From: CALGFH01 sp036003705
GTDB taxonomy: Bacteria > Actinomycetota > CALGFH01
Direction: 5' to 3'
Length of the DNA: 64,000 bases
NCBI GenBank assembly: GCA_036003705.1
Contig: DASYSE010000102.1
Coordinates: 1 to 64,000, forward strand
Part shown: in pieces, positions 32,484 to 41,829 of the stretch
Layout of the letters: every line of letters starts with the position of its first letter
Numbering within the stretch: the first letter of the stretch is position 1
Translations under genes and position numbers: made by a program
Notes under the pieces: generated by a model
Database searches by the model: none
Seen by the model: the letters and a program-made list of their open reading frames with translations, nothing else
What the model was told of the DNA's origin: nothing

Positions 32484-33430
32484 GCTCACCACCCACCCCG
32501 GACGCCGGCGAGGCGGTGGCCGGGACGGAGGTGGCCGGGCGGCGGTTGGACGAGGTGGTGGCCGAGCTGGCAGGGGTGTCGCGGGCGCGGGCGGCCCGCT
32601 GGGCCGAGGAGGGGCTGGTGGAGGTGGACGCTCGGCCCCGCCCCAAGTCGTACCGGCTGCGGGGAGGCGAGCGGCTGGCCTGGGCCCCGCCGACGGCCCC
32701 GCCACCCGGCGGCCCGGTCCCCGAGGACCTGCCGCTGGCCGTCCGCTACGAGGACGACCGGCTGCTGGTGGTGGCCAAGCCGGCCGGCCTGGTCGTCCAC
32801 CCCGGCCCCGGGCACCCGACCGGCACCCTGGTCAACGCCCTGCTCGGCCGCGTGGGGACCCGCCTGCCGGCCGGCGGCACCGCCGACCGCCCAGGGATCG
32901 TCCATCGCCTGGACAAGGACACCTCCGGCCTGCTGCTGGTGGCCAAGGACGACGGCGCCCACCTGGCCCTGTCCCGCGACCTGGCCGCCCACCGGGTGGA
33001 GCGCCGCTATCTGGCCCTCGTCCAGGGACGCCTGCCCACCGAGACCGGCACCGTCGACGCGCCCGTCGGCCGCCACCCCCGCGACCGCAAGCGCATGGCC
33101 GTGGTCGCCAAGGGCGGCCGCCGCGCGGTCACCCACTGGCGGGTGCTGGAGACCTTCCCGGCCGTCCAGCTGGCCGAGGCGAGCCTGGAGACCGGCCGCA
33201 CCCACCAGGTCCGGGTCCATCTGGCCTCCCTGCGCCACCCCCTGGTCGGCGACCGCACCTACGGCGCCGATCCCGTCCTGGCCGCCCGGCTGGGCGTCGC
33301 CCGCCCCTTCCTCCACGCCTGGCGCCTCGGCTTCCGCCACCCCACCGACGGCCACCAGGTCGAGCTCACCGACCCCCTCCCCGACGACCTCCAGCCGGTC
33401 CTGGACCGGCTCCGCGGCCCGACCGGCTAG
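32480..33430 (+). CDS. rluD: RluA-family 23S rRNA pseudouridine synthase
   Basis: A 316-residue pseudouridine synthase. An N-terminal S4 RNA-binding domain (RRLDEVVAELAGVSRARAARWAEEGLVEVD, about 21-50) is followed by the catalytic domain with the catalytic Asp in GIVHRLDKDTSGLLLVAK (about residue 140-156), RYLALVQGR, and the TGRTHQVRVHLASLRHPLVGD block. The RluD symbol follows position and domain order; the exact uridine modified is not shown by sequence. It is coupled to lspA by GTGA, the common actinobacterial pair. Confidence 0.9.
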   Translation: MSSPPTPDAGEAVAGTEVAGRRLDEVVAELAGVSRARAARWAEEGLVEVDARPRPKSYRLRGGERLAWAPPTAPPPGGPVPEDLPLAVRYEDDRLLVVAKPAGLVVHPGPGHPTGTLVNALLGRVGTRLPAGGTADRPGIVHRLDKDTSGLLLVAKDDGAHLALSRDLAAHRVERRYLALVQGRLPTETGTVDAPVGRHPRDRKRMAVVAKGGRRAVTHWRVLETFPAVQLAEASLETGRTHQVRVHLASLRHPLVGDRTYGADPVLAARLGVARPFLHAWRLGFRHPTDGHQVELTDPLPDDLQPVLDRLRGPTG

Positions 33431-33512
33431 CAGGATCGGGGGCTCCCCGGCCACAAGCGCCTGAACTGGCGATTCCCTCTGAAACCGTTGTGCCGTAACG
33501 ATTTCGGACTTG

Positions 33513-33530
33513 CGGAGGTCGTTGCCTCCG
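33513..33530 (+). terminator. Short GC-rich hairpin before dnaE
   Basis: A 6-bp stem (CGGAGG 33513-33518 with CCTCCG 33525-33530, loop TCGTTG) lies about 80 bases after the rluD stop. It could end the lspA-rluD transcript, although no T-run follows and its right arm overlaps the proposed dnaE -35 element. Confidence 0.3.
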
Positions 33531-33550
33531 ACCCCGGTGGGGTGTAGGCT
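33522..33550 (+). promoter_or_regulatory. Candidate dnaE promoter
   Basis: TTGCCT (33522-33527) and TAGGCT (33545-33550) are 17 bp apart in the non-coding gap between rluD and dnaE. The match to consensus is moderate. Confidence 0.45.
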
Positions 33551-33575
33551 CCGACCGGAATTACAGCCGTGTCAT

Positions 33576-33584
33576 TTGTCCACA
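33576..33584 (+). promoter_or_regulatory. DnaA box in the dnaE leader
   Basis: TTGTCCACA is the form of DnaA box typical of GC-rich actinobacteria. It lies about 25 bases after the proposed dnaE -10 element. A single box is not an origin, but it could link expression of the replicative polymerase to DnaA. Confidence 0.5.
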
Positions 33585-33645
33585 GGCTGTGGGAAACTCC
33601 GGTCCAGCGGGGTCAGAACCAAGCGGTAGGAGAGCAGCAGCAGTC

Positions 33646-36600
33646 ATGCCGGGCAGCTTCGCGCACCTCCACGTGCACACCGAGTACTCGATGCTCGACG
33701 GGGCCGCCCGGGTCGACGACCTGTTCGCCGAGGCGGCCGGCATGGGCATGCCGGCGCTGGCCATGACCGACCACGGCCAGCTGTTCGGGGCCGTCGACTT
33801 CTACCTCGCCGGCCAGAAGCACGGCGTCAAGCCCATCATCGGCATCGAGGCGTACCTGGCTCCCGGGTCCCGGTTCGAGAAGCAACGCCGCGACACCGCC
33901 GAGCCCTACAGCCACCTGACCCTGCTGGCCGAGAACCAGACCGGCTACGCCAACCTGCTGCGGCTGGTGTCGGCCGCCTCCCTCGAGGGCCACTTCTACA
34001 AGCCCCGCATGGACCGGGAGCTGTTCGAGCGCTACCACGATGGCCTGATCGCCACCTCCGGGTGCCTGGGCTCCGAGGTCAACCAGCGCCTGCTCAAGGG
34101 CGACCGGAAGGGGGCGGCCGCGACCCTTGCCGAGTTCCGCGACCTGTTCGGGGCCGGCAGCTACTATGTCGAGCTGCACGACCACGGCCTGCCGGAGCAG
34201 CGCCGGGTCAACCCCGGCCTGATCGCGCTGGCTCGCGACCTCGACCTGCCGCTGCTGGCCGCCAACGACCTGCACTACACCCGCAGGTCCGACGCCGCCC
34301 CCCACGAGGTGCTGCTCTGCATCCAGACCGGGGCGGTGCTGGCCGACCCCAAGCGGTTCAAGTTCGAGACCGAGGAGTTCTACCTCAAGTCCCCGGCCGA
34401 GATGCGCGCCCTGTTCGCCGACCATCCCGAGGCCTGCGACCACACCCTGGAGGTGGCCGAGCGCTGCAACGTGCAGCTCCGCTTCGGCGAGAACCTCCTG
34501 CCCCACTTCGACGTGCCGTCGGGCCACACCCTGGAGTCGTGGCTGCGGGCCGAGGTCGAGCGGGGCGCGGCCGAGCGCTACGGCGACTCGCCGGCGCCTG
34601 CGGTCCGCGACCGCCTCGACTACGAGCTGCGGGTCATCTCCGAGCTTGGCTTCGCCGGCTACTTCCTGATCGTGGCCGACCTGTGCCGCCACGCCCGCGA
34701 GCACGGCATCCGGGTCGGGCCGGGGCGGGGGAGCGCGGCCGGGTCATGCGTCTCCTACTGCCTGCGCGTCACCGACCTCGACCCGATCGCCTACGGGCTG
34801 ATGTTCGAGCGGTTCCTCAATCCGGGCCGCAACGAGATGCCCGACATCGACCTGGACTTCGACGAGCGCCGGCGCGGCGACATGATCCGCTACGCCACCG
34901 AGAAGTACGGCGCCGACCACGTCGCCCAGATCGTCACCTTCTCCACCATCAAGGCCAAGCAGGCGATCCGCGACTCGGCCAGGGTGCTCGGGCTCCCCTA
35001 CAAGCTCGGCGACGACCTGGCCAAGGCGATGCCGCCGCCGGTGCTCGGCAAGGAGCGCCCGCTCGGCGAGGCCTTCAAGCTCTCGGCCGAGCTGCGCGCG
35101 GCCCGCGACAACGACCCCGACGCCCGCCGGGTGCTGGACACCGCCGCCGGCCTGGAGGGTCTGCGGCGCCAGTGGGGGGTGCACGCGGCCGCGGTGGTGA
35201 TCTCCCGCGACCCGCTGGTCGAGCAGGTCCCGATCATGAAGCGGGAAGCCGACGGGGCGATCATCACCCAGTACGAGATGAACGGGGTGGCCAAGCTCGG
35301 GCTGCTCAAGATGGACTTCCTGGGCCTGCGCAACCTCACCGTGCTGGACGACACCCTGGTCCATCTGCGGGCCAGGGGGGTCGACCTGGACCTTTCGGCG
35401 CTGCCCACCGACGACCAGGCGACCTTCAGGATGCTGCAGGCCGGCGACTCCGACGGCGTCTTCCAGATGGAGTCGGAGGGCATGCGGCGGCTGCTGCGCC
35501 AGCTCCGCCCCGACCGCTTCGAGGACATCGTCGCCCTGATCGCCCTGTACCGGCCTGGCCCCATGGAGGAGATCCCCAACTACATCGCGGGCAAGCGCGA
35601 CCCCAGCAAGGTCGCCCACCTGCACCCGCTGATGGAGGAGATCACCGCCGACACCAACGGGGTGCTGGTCTACCAGGAGCAGATCATCACCCTGCTGCAG
35701 AAGGTCGCCGGCTACACCGCCGGCGAGGCCGACCTGGTCCGCAAGGCGATCGGCAAGAAGATCGAGTCGCTGATGCGCAAGGAGGAGCCGCGCTTCCTGG
35801 CCGGCTGCCGCGAGAAGGGCCTGAGCCAGGACCAGGCCCAGACTCTGTGGCGGCTGATCCAGCCGTTCGCCGGCTACTCCTTCAACCGCGCCCACGCCGC
35901 CGGCTACGGCCTGGTCGCCTGGCAGACCGCCTACCTCAAGGCCCACCACCCGATCGAGTACATGGCGGCCCTGCTCACCAGCGTCAAGGACGACAAGGAC
36001 GCCCGCCCCAAGTACCTCGGCAGCTGCCGGCGGATGGCCATCACCGTGCTGCCCCCCGACGTCAACGAGTCGGACTCGGACTTCACCCCAGCCCTCCGGG
36101 GGCCCAGCGGGAACGGCGCCCCGGAGCGGCAGTCCAGCGGCGAGCGGGCAATCCGCTATGGCCTCAGCGCGGTGCGCAACGTCGGTGAGCAGGTGGTCGA
36201 GGCCATCATCGCGGCCAGGCGGGAGAAGGGCCGGTTCGTCGATTTCTTCGACTTCTGTGACAAGGTCGACATCGCGGTGCTCAACAAGCGGGTGATCGAG
36301 TCGCTGATCAAGGCCGGCGCGTTCGACTCGCTCGGCCTGCCACGGCGCGGCCTGTTCGAGGTCCACGAGGTCGCCGTCGACCGGGTCACGGTCCGCAAGC
36401 GGGCCGAGGCGGCCGGCCAGTTCTCCCTGTTCGGGGGCCTGGCCGACGGCGAGGAGGCGGTGGTCGAGCCGCTGCCGGCGGTCGGCCGCGAGGAGTGGGA
36501 CAAGTCCCAGCGGCTGGCGTTCGAGAAGGAGATGCTCGGCCAGTATGTCTCCGACCACCCGCTGCTCGGCCTGGAGCACGTGCTCCAGGCGACCGCCGAC

Positions 36601-37125
36601 ACCCAGCTGTCGTCGCTCGCCGAACGGTCCGACGGCGCGGTGGTGACGGTTGCCGGCATCCTGGCCAAGCTGACCAGGAAGTTCACCAAGCGGGGCGAGA
36701 TCTACATCGTCGCCGACCTCGAGGATCTCGACGGCGGGGCCGAGTGCATCTTCTTCCCCCAGGTCTACCAGCAGCATCAGGGCATCCTGGTGCAGGACGC
36801 GGTGGTCGTCGTCAAGGCAAGGGTCGACGGCCGCGACGAGACCCCCAAGCTGATCGCCCTTGAGGTCAAGCCCCCCAACCTGGCCGACCCAGGCACCGCC
36901 CCGGTGGTGCTGAACCTCGAGGCCCGCTCCTGCAACGACGGCGTCGTCACCCGCATCAAGCACATCCTCGGCTCCCACCGCGGCAAGTCGCCGGTCCACC
37001 TCCAGATCCGCGGCGCCCGCTCCACCATGGTCGTCCGCCTCGGCGACGAGTTCCGGGTCGACCCCCGCAACGGCCTCTACGCCGAGATCAAGGCCGAGCT
37101 GGGCCCCGACGCGCTCCTTACCTGA
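33646..37125 (+). CDS. dnaE: DNA polymerase III α subunit DnaE
   Basis: The replicative polymerase, about 1159 residues. An N-terminal PHP domain starts HLHVHTEYSMLDG and includes AMTDHGQLFGAVDF; the polymerase core has VGPGRGSAAGSCVSYCL, MPDIDLDFDERRRGDMI with the catalytic aspartates, and FQMESEGMRRLLRQL; the HhH region contains FNRAHAAGYGLVAWQTAYLKAHHP; the OB domain lies near 1000 (VVTVAGILAKLTRKFTKRGEIY). The length is normal, so no intein is present. ATG 33646 gives the conserved N-terminus MPGSFAHLHVH. It follows lspA-rluD as in Streptomyces. Confidence 0.96.
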   Translation: MPGSFAHLHVHTEYSMLDGAARVDDLFAEAAGMGMPALAMTDHGQLFGAVDFYLAGQKHGVKPIIGIEAYLAPGSRFEKQRRDTAEPYSHLTLLAENQTGYANLLRLVSAASLEGHFYKPRMDRELFERYHDGLIATSGCLGSEVNQRLLKGDRKGAAATLAEFRDLFGAGSYYVELHDHGLPEQRRVNPGLIALARDLDLPLLAANDLHYTRRSDAAPHEVLLCIQTGAVLADPKRFKFETEEFYLKSPAEMRALFADHPEACDHTLEVAERCNVQLRFGENLLPHFDVPSGHTLESWLRAEVERGAAERYGDSPAPAVRDRLDYELRVISELGFAGYFLIVADLCRHAREHGIRVGPGRGSAAGSCVSYCLRVTDLDPIAYGLMFERFLNPGRNEMPDIDLDFDERRRGDMIRYATEKYGADHVAQIVTFSTIKAKQAIRDSARVLGLPYKLGDDLAKAMPPPVLGKERPLGEAFKLSAELRAARDNDPDARRVLDTAAGLEGLRRQWGVHAAAVVISRDPLVEQVPIMKREADGAIITQYEMNGVAKLGLLKMDFLGLRNLTVLDDTLVHLRARGVDLDLSALPTDDQATFRMLQAGDSDGVFQMESEGMRRLLRQLRPDRFEDIVALIALYRPGPMEEIPNYIAGKRDPSKVAHLHPLMEEITADTNGVLVYQEQIITLLQKVAGYTAGEADLVRKAIGKKIESLMRKEEPRFLAGCREKGLSQDQAQTLWRLIQPFAGYSFNRAHAAGYGLVAWQTAYLKAHHPIEYMAALLTSVKDDKDARPKYLGSCRRMAITVLPPDVNESDSDFTPALRGPSGNGAPERQSSGERAIRYGLSAVRNVGEQVVEAIIAARREKGRFVDFFDFCDKVDIAVLNKRVIESLIKAGAFDSLGLPRRGLFEVHEVAVDRVTVRKRAEAAGQFSLFGGLADGEEAVVEPLPAVGREEWDKSQRLAFEKEMLGQYVSDHPLLGLEHVLQATADTQLSSLAERSDGAVVTVAGILAKLTRKFTKRGEIYIVADLEDLDGGAECIFFPQVYQQHQGILVQDAVVVVKARVDGRDETPKLIALEVKPPNLADPGTAPVVLNLEARSCNDGVVTRIKHILGSHRGKSPVHLQIRGARSTMVVRLGDEFRVDPRNGLYAEIKAELGPDALLT

Positions 37126-37237
37126 GACTGTTCACCGCGGCCATGGCACAGGCGCTCCCGAGGCGGAACCCTGCTGTCGGCCGCGATCGGCATCGGCGCG
37201 TCCCGAGCGACCGTGTGCCGTTGCGGCCGCCCCATGC

Positions 37238-37879
37238 TCAGTTGAGGCTGAAGGGCGTGGTCATGGGGGCCGGGCCGGCGACCCGCAGGTGCTCGAGCAG
37301 GACGAGCTCGCGGCGGAGGAGGGTCGCCTCGGCGGCCAGCCGCTCGGCGGCCGACGGGATCGTCAGCAGCCGCTGCTTGTCGGCCAGGTCGACCTGGAGG
37401 CCGGCGGCGACCAGGTACGAGGCGGCGACCGGGTCGTCCGGGATGTCGATGGACTCGACCTGCTCGCCGGCCATGCGCATCAGGGCGGCGACGTAGCGGG
37501 TGAACAGCCGGCCGGCCTTGAGGGTGCGTTGCTCGGCCGCCTCCCCGGTCGTCTCGGGCAGGGTTCGCACCTCGGCGACGATGTACGGGGCGGCCTGCAC
37601 GACCCCGTCGATCTCGAACCGGTCCTGGCCGCGGGCGACGACGTCGAGGCGGCCGTCGGCGTGGCGCTGGACCTTGCCGACCTCGGCGACGCAGCCGACC
37701 GGGTGGTAGGTGGCGGTGGTGTCGACCTCGACGCCCCTGACGATCGCGACCACCCCGAAGCGTCGCTCGCCGTCCAGGATCCGCGCGAACATCTCGCGGT
37801 AGCGGTCCTCGAACACGTGCAACGGGATCGGCAGGCCCGGGTAGAGCACGGTCTGCAAGGGGAACAGCGGCAGCTCCAC
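37238..37879 (-). CDS. LON peptidase N-terminal domain protein
   Basis: A 213-residue protein consisting only of a LON substrate-binding domain (PUA-like), without ATPase or protease domains. The signature N-terminus LPLFPLQTVLYPGLPIPLHVFEDRYREM is followed by RFGVVAI, VGCVAEVGKVQRHADGRLDVVARGQDRF and a helical C-terminal half. Stand-alone LON-domain proteins are common in Actinomycetota and their function is not established. The start is a GTG with GAGG upstream. It converges with dnaE and diverges from the his operon. The 112 bases between it and dnaE show nothing I can name. Confidence 0.88.
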   Translation of the reverse strand: MELPLFPLQTVLYPGLPIPLHVFEDRYREMFARILDGERRFGVVAIVRGVEVDTTATYHPVGCVAEVGKVQRHADGRLDVVARGQDRFEIDGVVQAAPYIVAEVRTLPETTGEAAEQRTLKAGRLFTRYVAALMRMAGEQVESIDIPDDPVAASYLVAAGLQVDLADKQRLLTIPSAAERLAAEATLLRRELVLLEHLRVAGPAPMTTPFSLN

Positions 37880-37932
37880 GGCAACCTCGTCGGTCTGGTC
37901 AGGGCGGCTCCCATGGTAGGCCCAGGCGTCCC

Positions 37933-38080
37933 GGCTCGCGTCCGTGCGGCCGCCGCGCGGGAGGTGCCGCGGATCACCCGCCTGGGGGTGCGGACCGCCG
38001 GGCTCGCGTCCGTGCGGCCGCCGCGTGGGAGGGGCCGCGGATCAGCCGCCTGGGGGTGCTGACCGCCCGGCTCGCCGGAC
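37933..38080. repeat. 68-bp tandem repeat upstream of hisD
   Basis: Two full units begin at 37933 and 38001, each starting GGCTCGCGTCCGTGCGGCCG, and a short third begins at 38069. The units are about 90% identical and sit in the 335-base gap between the LON gene and hisD. The gap contains no other feature I can support. The unit length is not a multiple of three and no gene crosses it. Confidence 0.8.
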
Positions 38081-38214
38081 GGCACGGTGCGCAGGCGTCA
38101 TCCCAGCAGCTTCGCCGTGGCGGTGGGCGCGCCGGTCGCCGGCCGCCAGGGGGCTGCGGTAGGGTGAATCCCGACCCCGACGTCCGTCCTCTGCTGTCCA
38201 TGGAGTGAGTTGCC

Positions 38215-39528
38215 GTGCTGCCCGTCGTCGACCTGCGAGGCTCGGACCGCGACCCGGCGGAGCTGCTGCCGCGCGCCCCGGCGGGCGCCGTGGAGGCGGC
38301 CGTGGCCGGCGTCCGGGAGCTGGTCGCCGCCGTCGCCGCCCGCGGTGACGCCGCCGTCGCCGAGGCGGCCAGCCGCTTCGACGGGGTCGACGCCCCCCCG
38401 GTCGCCTGGCGGGCGACCCCCGAGGAGCTGTCCGCCGCCAAGCGCGCCCTCCACCCGGCCCTGCGCGCCGCCCTGCTCGACGCGGCCGAGCGGGCCCGCG
38501 CCTTCCACCAGGCGCAACGCCCGGCCGACCTGACCTGGTCGGACCGGCCAGGGGTCCGCCTGGTCCAGCGGTTCGTGCCCCTGCGCCGGGCCGGCGTGTA
38601 CGCGCCTGGCGGCCTCGCCGCCTACCCGTCCAGCGTGGTCATGAACGTCGTCCCCGCGCAGGCGGCCGGGGTCGAGCAGGTCGCCCTGGCCACCCCGCCC
38701 GGTCGTGGCGGCCGCGGCCACCCGGCCATCCTCGGGGCCGCGGCCCTGCTCGGCGTCGGCGAGGTGTGGCTGCTGGGCGGAGCCCAGGCGGTGGCCGCGC
38801 TGGCCTGCGGCACCGAGACGGTCCCGGCGGTCGACTCGGTGACCGGGCCGGGCAGGCTCCACGTGGCGCTGGCCAAGCGGGAGGTGGCCGGCCGCGTCCG
38901 AACCGACGGCTTCGCCGGCCCGACCGAGGTCGCGGTGCTCGCCGACGCCACCGCCGACCCGCTGCTGGTCGCGGTCGACCTGGTCGCCCAGGCCGAGCAC
39001 GACCCGCTCGCCGCCTGCCTGCTGGTCACCGACGACGCCGACCTGTGGAAGGCGGTGGAGCCGCTGCTCGCCGGGGAGGTGGCGGCGACCACCCACCGCG
39101 ACCGGGTCGAGGCCGCCTTCGCCGGCCAGTCGGCGGTGGTGCTCTGCGACGACCGGGCGGCCATGCTCCGGGTGGCCGAAGCATTCGCCCCCGAGCACCT
39201 GGAGCTGCTGGTCAGCGAGCCCGGTGAGCTGGCCATCCGGGTCCGCAATGCCGGGGCGGTGTTCGTGGGGCCGTGGACGCCGGTCGCCCTCGGCGACTAC
39301 GCGGCCGGGACCAACCACGTGCTCCCGACCGCCGGGACGGCCCGGTTCGCCTCCGGGCTGTCGACCTTCGACTTCCTCCGCACGGTCCAGGTGGCCGAGT
39401 TCGACCGGGAGGCGCTGGCCGCGGCCGCGCCGACCGTCTCCGCGCTCAGCCGGGCCGAGGGCCTGCCCGCCCACGGCCGCGCCGTCGCCGCCCGGCTCCC
39501 ACGGGATGCGGCGGGGGAGGGCGCGTGA
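38215..39528 (+). CDS. hisD: Histidinol dehydrogenase
   Basis: A 437-residue zinc enzyme that oxidises L-histidinol to L-histidine in two NAD-dependent steps. Conserved blocks: LRRAGVYAPGGLAAYPSSVVMN, EVWLLGGAQAVAALACGT, DSVTGPGRLHVALAK, GFAGPTEVAV, AQAEHDP with the catalytic Glu-His pair, and the C-terminal AGTNHVLPT. The start is GTG 38215 with GGAGTGAG upstream. It is first in a tightly overlapping hisD-C-B-H-A-F operon; the GTGA at its end starts hisC. Confidence 0.95.
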   Translation: MLPVVDLRGSDRDPAELLPRAPAGAVEAAVAGVRELVAAVAARGDAAVAEAASRFDGVDAPPVAWRATPEELSAAKRALHPALRAALLDAAERARAFHQAQRPADLTWSDRPGVRLVQRFVPLRRAGVYAPGGLAAYPSSVVMNVVPAQAAGVEQVALATPPGRGGRGHPAILGAAALLGVGEVWLLGGAQAVAALACGTETVPAVDSVTGPGRLHVALAKREVAGRVRTDGFAGPTEVAVLADATADPLLVAVDLVAQAEHDPLAACLLVTDDADLWKAVEPLLAGEVAATTHRDRVEAAFAGQSAVVLCDDRAAMLRVAEAFAPEHLELLVSEPGELAIRVRNAGAVFVGPWTPVALGDYAAGTNHVLPTAGTARFASGLSTFDFLRTVQVAEFDREALAAAAPTVSALSRAEGLPAHGRAVAARLPRDAAGEGA

Positions 39529-40610
39529 GCGCCTCGGCGCCCGGGATGGCCGGGCGGGTCAGGGTCAGGGACGACCTGGCCGGGATGGTGCCGTACGGGG
39601 CGCCGCAGCTCGACGTGCCGGTCCGGCTCAACACCAACGAGACCCCCTACCCGGTGCCCGAGGCGGTCCTCGACGACCTGGCCGAGGCGGTCCGGCGCCT
39701 GGAGCTGCACCGCTACCCGGACCGGGAGGCGACCGAGCTGCGCGAGGCCCTGGCCCTGCACGCCGGCCACGGGTTCGAGGGCACCTGGGCGGCCAACGGG
39801 TCCAACGAGATCCTGCAGCAGCTGCTCCTCGCCTTCGCCGGCCCTGGCCGGTCGGCGCTGGTCGTCGAGCCGACCTACGCGATGCACTCGCTGCTGGCCA
39901 GGGCCACCGGCACCCGGCTGGCGACCAGGGTCCAGCCGCGCGACCAGCCGCTCGACCCGACCGCCGCCGCCGACCTGGTCGCCGAGGCGGCCGCCGACCT
40001 GACCTTCTGGTGCTCGCCCAACAACCCGACCGGCGAGGCGACCAGCCCCGACGTCCTCGCCGCCGTCTGCGCGGCCGCCCCCGGCCTGGTCGTGGTCGAC
40101 GAGGCCTACGGCGAGTTCGGCACCTCGCACGCCGCCGGGCTGCTGTCCCGCGCGCCCAACCTGGTCGTCACCCGCACCTTCTCCAAGGCGTTCCGCATGG
40201 CCGGCGTGCGGCTCGGCTACCTGCTCGCCGACCCGGCGGTGGTCGACGGCGTCCGCCTGGTCCGCCTGCCCTACCACCTGTCCGCGCTCACCCAGGCGGT
40301 CGGGCTGCGGGCCCTGCACCACAAGGGCGCCCTGATGTCCCACATCGTCGCCATCGAACGGGAGCGGGAACGGGTGGCGGCCGCCCTGGTCCGCCTGCCC
40401 GGGGCCGGGGTCCTGCCCAGCGACGCCAACTTCCTCTGCTTCACCACCCCGCTCGACCCGCGGCGGGTGTGGCGCGGCCTGCTCGACCGCGGTGTCCTGA
40501 TCCGCGACGTGTCCCACTACCCGACCCTCGAGCAGTATCTGCGGGTCACCATCGGCACCCCGGCCGAGGACGACGCCTTCCTGGCCGCGCTCACCGAGGA
40601 GCTCGCCTGA
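39525..40610 (+). CDS. hisC: Histidinol-phosphate aminotransferase
   Basis: A 361-residue PLP-dependent class II aminotransferase that converts imidazole-acetol phosphate to histidinol phosphate. The substrate loop LNTNETPYPVPEAV is near residue 35; NGSNEILQQLLLAF, the SPNNPTGE block, VVDEAYGEF and the PLP-lysine motif TFSKAFRMAGVRLGY are all present. GTG 39525 overlaps the hisD stop, and the stop shares a base with the hisB ATG. Confidence 0.95.
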   Translation: MSASAPGMAGRVRVRDDLAGMVPYGAPQLDVPVRLNTNETPYPVPEAVLDDLAEAVRRLELHRYPDREATELREALALHAGHGFEGTWAANGSNEILQQLLLAFAGPGRSALVVEPTYAMHSLLARATGTRLATRVQPRDQPLDPTAAADLVAEAAADLTFWCSPNNPTGEATSPDVLAAVCAAAPGLVVVDEAYGEFGTSHAAGLLSRAPNLVVTRTFSKAFRMAGVRLGYLLADPAVVDGVRLVRLPYHLSALTQAVGLRALHHKGALMSHIVAIERERERVAAALVRLPGAGVLPSDANFLCFTTPLDPRRVWRGLLDRGVLIRDVSHYPTLEQYLRVTIGTPAEDDAFLAALTEELA

Positions 40611-41209
40611 TGGCCGGGCCGCGGACCGCCCGGGTCGAGCGGCGCACCGCCGAGGTCTCGGTCACCGTCCAGCTCGACCTGGACGGCACCGGGGCCGGCG
40701 GCTCCGACACCGGGGTCCCGTTCCTGGACCACATGCTCGCCCAGCTGGGCAGGCACGCCCGCTTCGACCTCCGGGTCGACGCCAAGGGCGACCTGGAGAT
40801 CGACGCCCACCACACCGTGGAGGACACCGGCATCGCCATCGGCCAGGCGCTGGCCGAGGCCCTCGGCGACAAGGCCGGCGTCCGCCGCTTCGGCGACGCG
40901 GTCGTGCCCCTCGACGAGGCCAGGGCGACGGCGGCGGTCGACCTGTCCGGCCGCCCGTACCTGGTCTGGGACGTCGAGGTCGACGCCGCCCCCGGGGAGC
41001 TGGGCAGCTTCGACCCCCGCCAGGCCCGCCACCTGCTGGAGGCCCTGGTCGCCAACGCCCGCTGCACCATCCACATCCGGCTCGAGGCCGGCGACCTGCC
41101 CCACCACGGGCTCGAGGCCTGCTTCAAGGCCCTGGCCCGCGCCCTTGGCGACGCCTGCGCCCCCGACCCCCGCGCCGGGGTCGGCAGCACCAAGGGGGTG
41201 TTGGGATGA
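40610..41209 (+). CDS. hisB: Imidazoleglycerol-phosphate dehydratase
   Basis: A 199-residue manganese enzyme of the monofunctional type, without the histidinol-phosphatase domain of enteric HisB. The two repeated metal-binding motifs are DAHHTVEDTGIAIG (about 66-79) and DLPHHGLEACFKALA (about 163-177), and FLDHMLAQLGRHARFD precedes them. ATG 40610 shares its A with the hisC stop (TGATG). The end overlaps hisH in ATGA. Confidence 0.95.
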   Translation: MAGPRTARVERRTAEVSVTVQLDLDGTGAGGSDTGVPFLDHMLAQLGRHARFDLRVDAKGDLEIDAHHTVEDTGIAIGQALAEALGDKAGVRRFGDAVVPLDEARATAAVDLSGRPYLVWDVEVDAAPGELGSFDPRQARHLLEALVANARCTIHIRLEAGDLPHHGLEACFKALARALGDACAPDPRAGVGSTKGVLG

Positions 41210-41829
41210 GCCGCCGGCCACCGGTCGCGGTGCTGGACTACGGGGTCGGCAACCTCCACTCGGCGGCCAAGGCGCTCGACCGCGCCGGGGCCGACGTGCG
41301 GGTGGTGCCGACGGTGGCCGCGGCGGCCGGCGCGGCCGGGCTGGTCGTGCCAGGGGTCGGCGCCTACGGGGCCTGCCTGGACGGCCTGGGGAGCGCCGGC
41401 GGCGCGGCCGCGGTGGCCGGGTGGCTCGACGGCGGCCGGCCGCTGCTCGGCATCTGCGTCGGCATGCAGCTGCTGTTCGAGGCCAGCGAGGAGGGCCCGG
41501 TCGCCGACGGCGTCGGCGTCCTCCCCGGCAAGATCAGGCGCCTGACCGGCCCGGTCAAGATCCCGCACATCGGCTGGGACGAGGTCGTCGTGCGACCGGG
41601 CAGCCGCCTGTTCGCCGGCCTGGGGGACGGGACCCGGTTCTACTTCGTCCACTCCTACGCCCCCGAACCGGACGGGGACGCGGTCGCCGCCGTCTGCGAC
41701 TACGGTGGCCGCTTCGCCGCCGCCGTCGAGCACGGCAACCTGTTCGGCACCCAGTTCCATCCCGAGAAGTCTGGCCGGGGCGGCCTCGCCCTGCTGGCCA
41801 ACTTCGTCGCCGAGGTCCGGTGGGCGTGA
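41206..41829 (+). CDS. hisH: Imidazole glycerol phosphate synthase, glutaminase subunit HisH
   Basis: A 207-residue class I glutamine amidotransferase that supplies ammonia to HisF. The oxyanion strand VPGVGAYGACLDGL, the nucleophile Cys in LGICVGMQLLFEAS (about residue 82) and the His-Glu pair in GTQFHPEKSG are intact, with the DYGVGNLHSA N-terminus usual for HisH. It is coupled to hisB and hisA by start-stop overlaps. Confidence 0.95.
   Translation: MSRRPPVAVLDYGVGNLHSAAKALDRAGADVRVVPTVAAAAGAAGLVVPGVGAYGACLDGLGSAGGAAAVAGWLDGGRPLLGICVGMQLLFEASEEGPVADGVGVLPGKIRRLTGPVKIPHIGWDEVVVRPGSRLFAGLGDGTRFYFVHSYAPEPDGDAVAAVCDYGGRFAAAVEHGNLFGTQFHPEKSGRGGLALLANFVAEVRWA

Noticed and set aside
33576..33584. 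Replication origin near dnaE
   Set aside because: Only one DnaA box was noticed, there is no AT-rich unwinding region, and neither dnaA nor dnaN is nearby.
33646..37125. Intein in DnaE
   Set aside because: The protein has normal length, and the conserved polymerase blocks run without interruption. No splicing-domain motifs are present.
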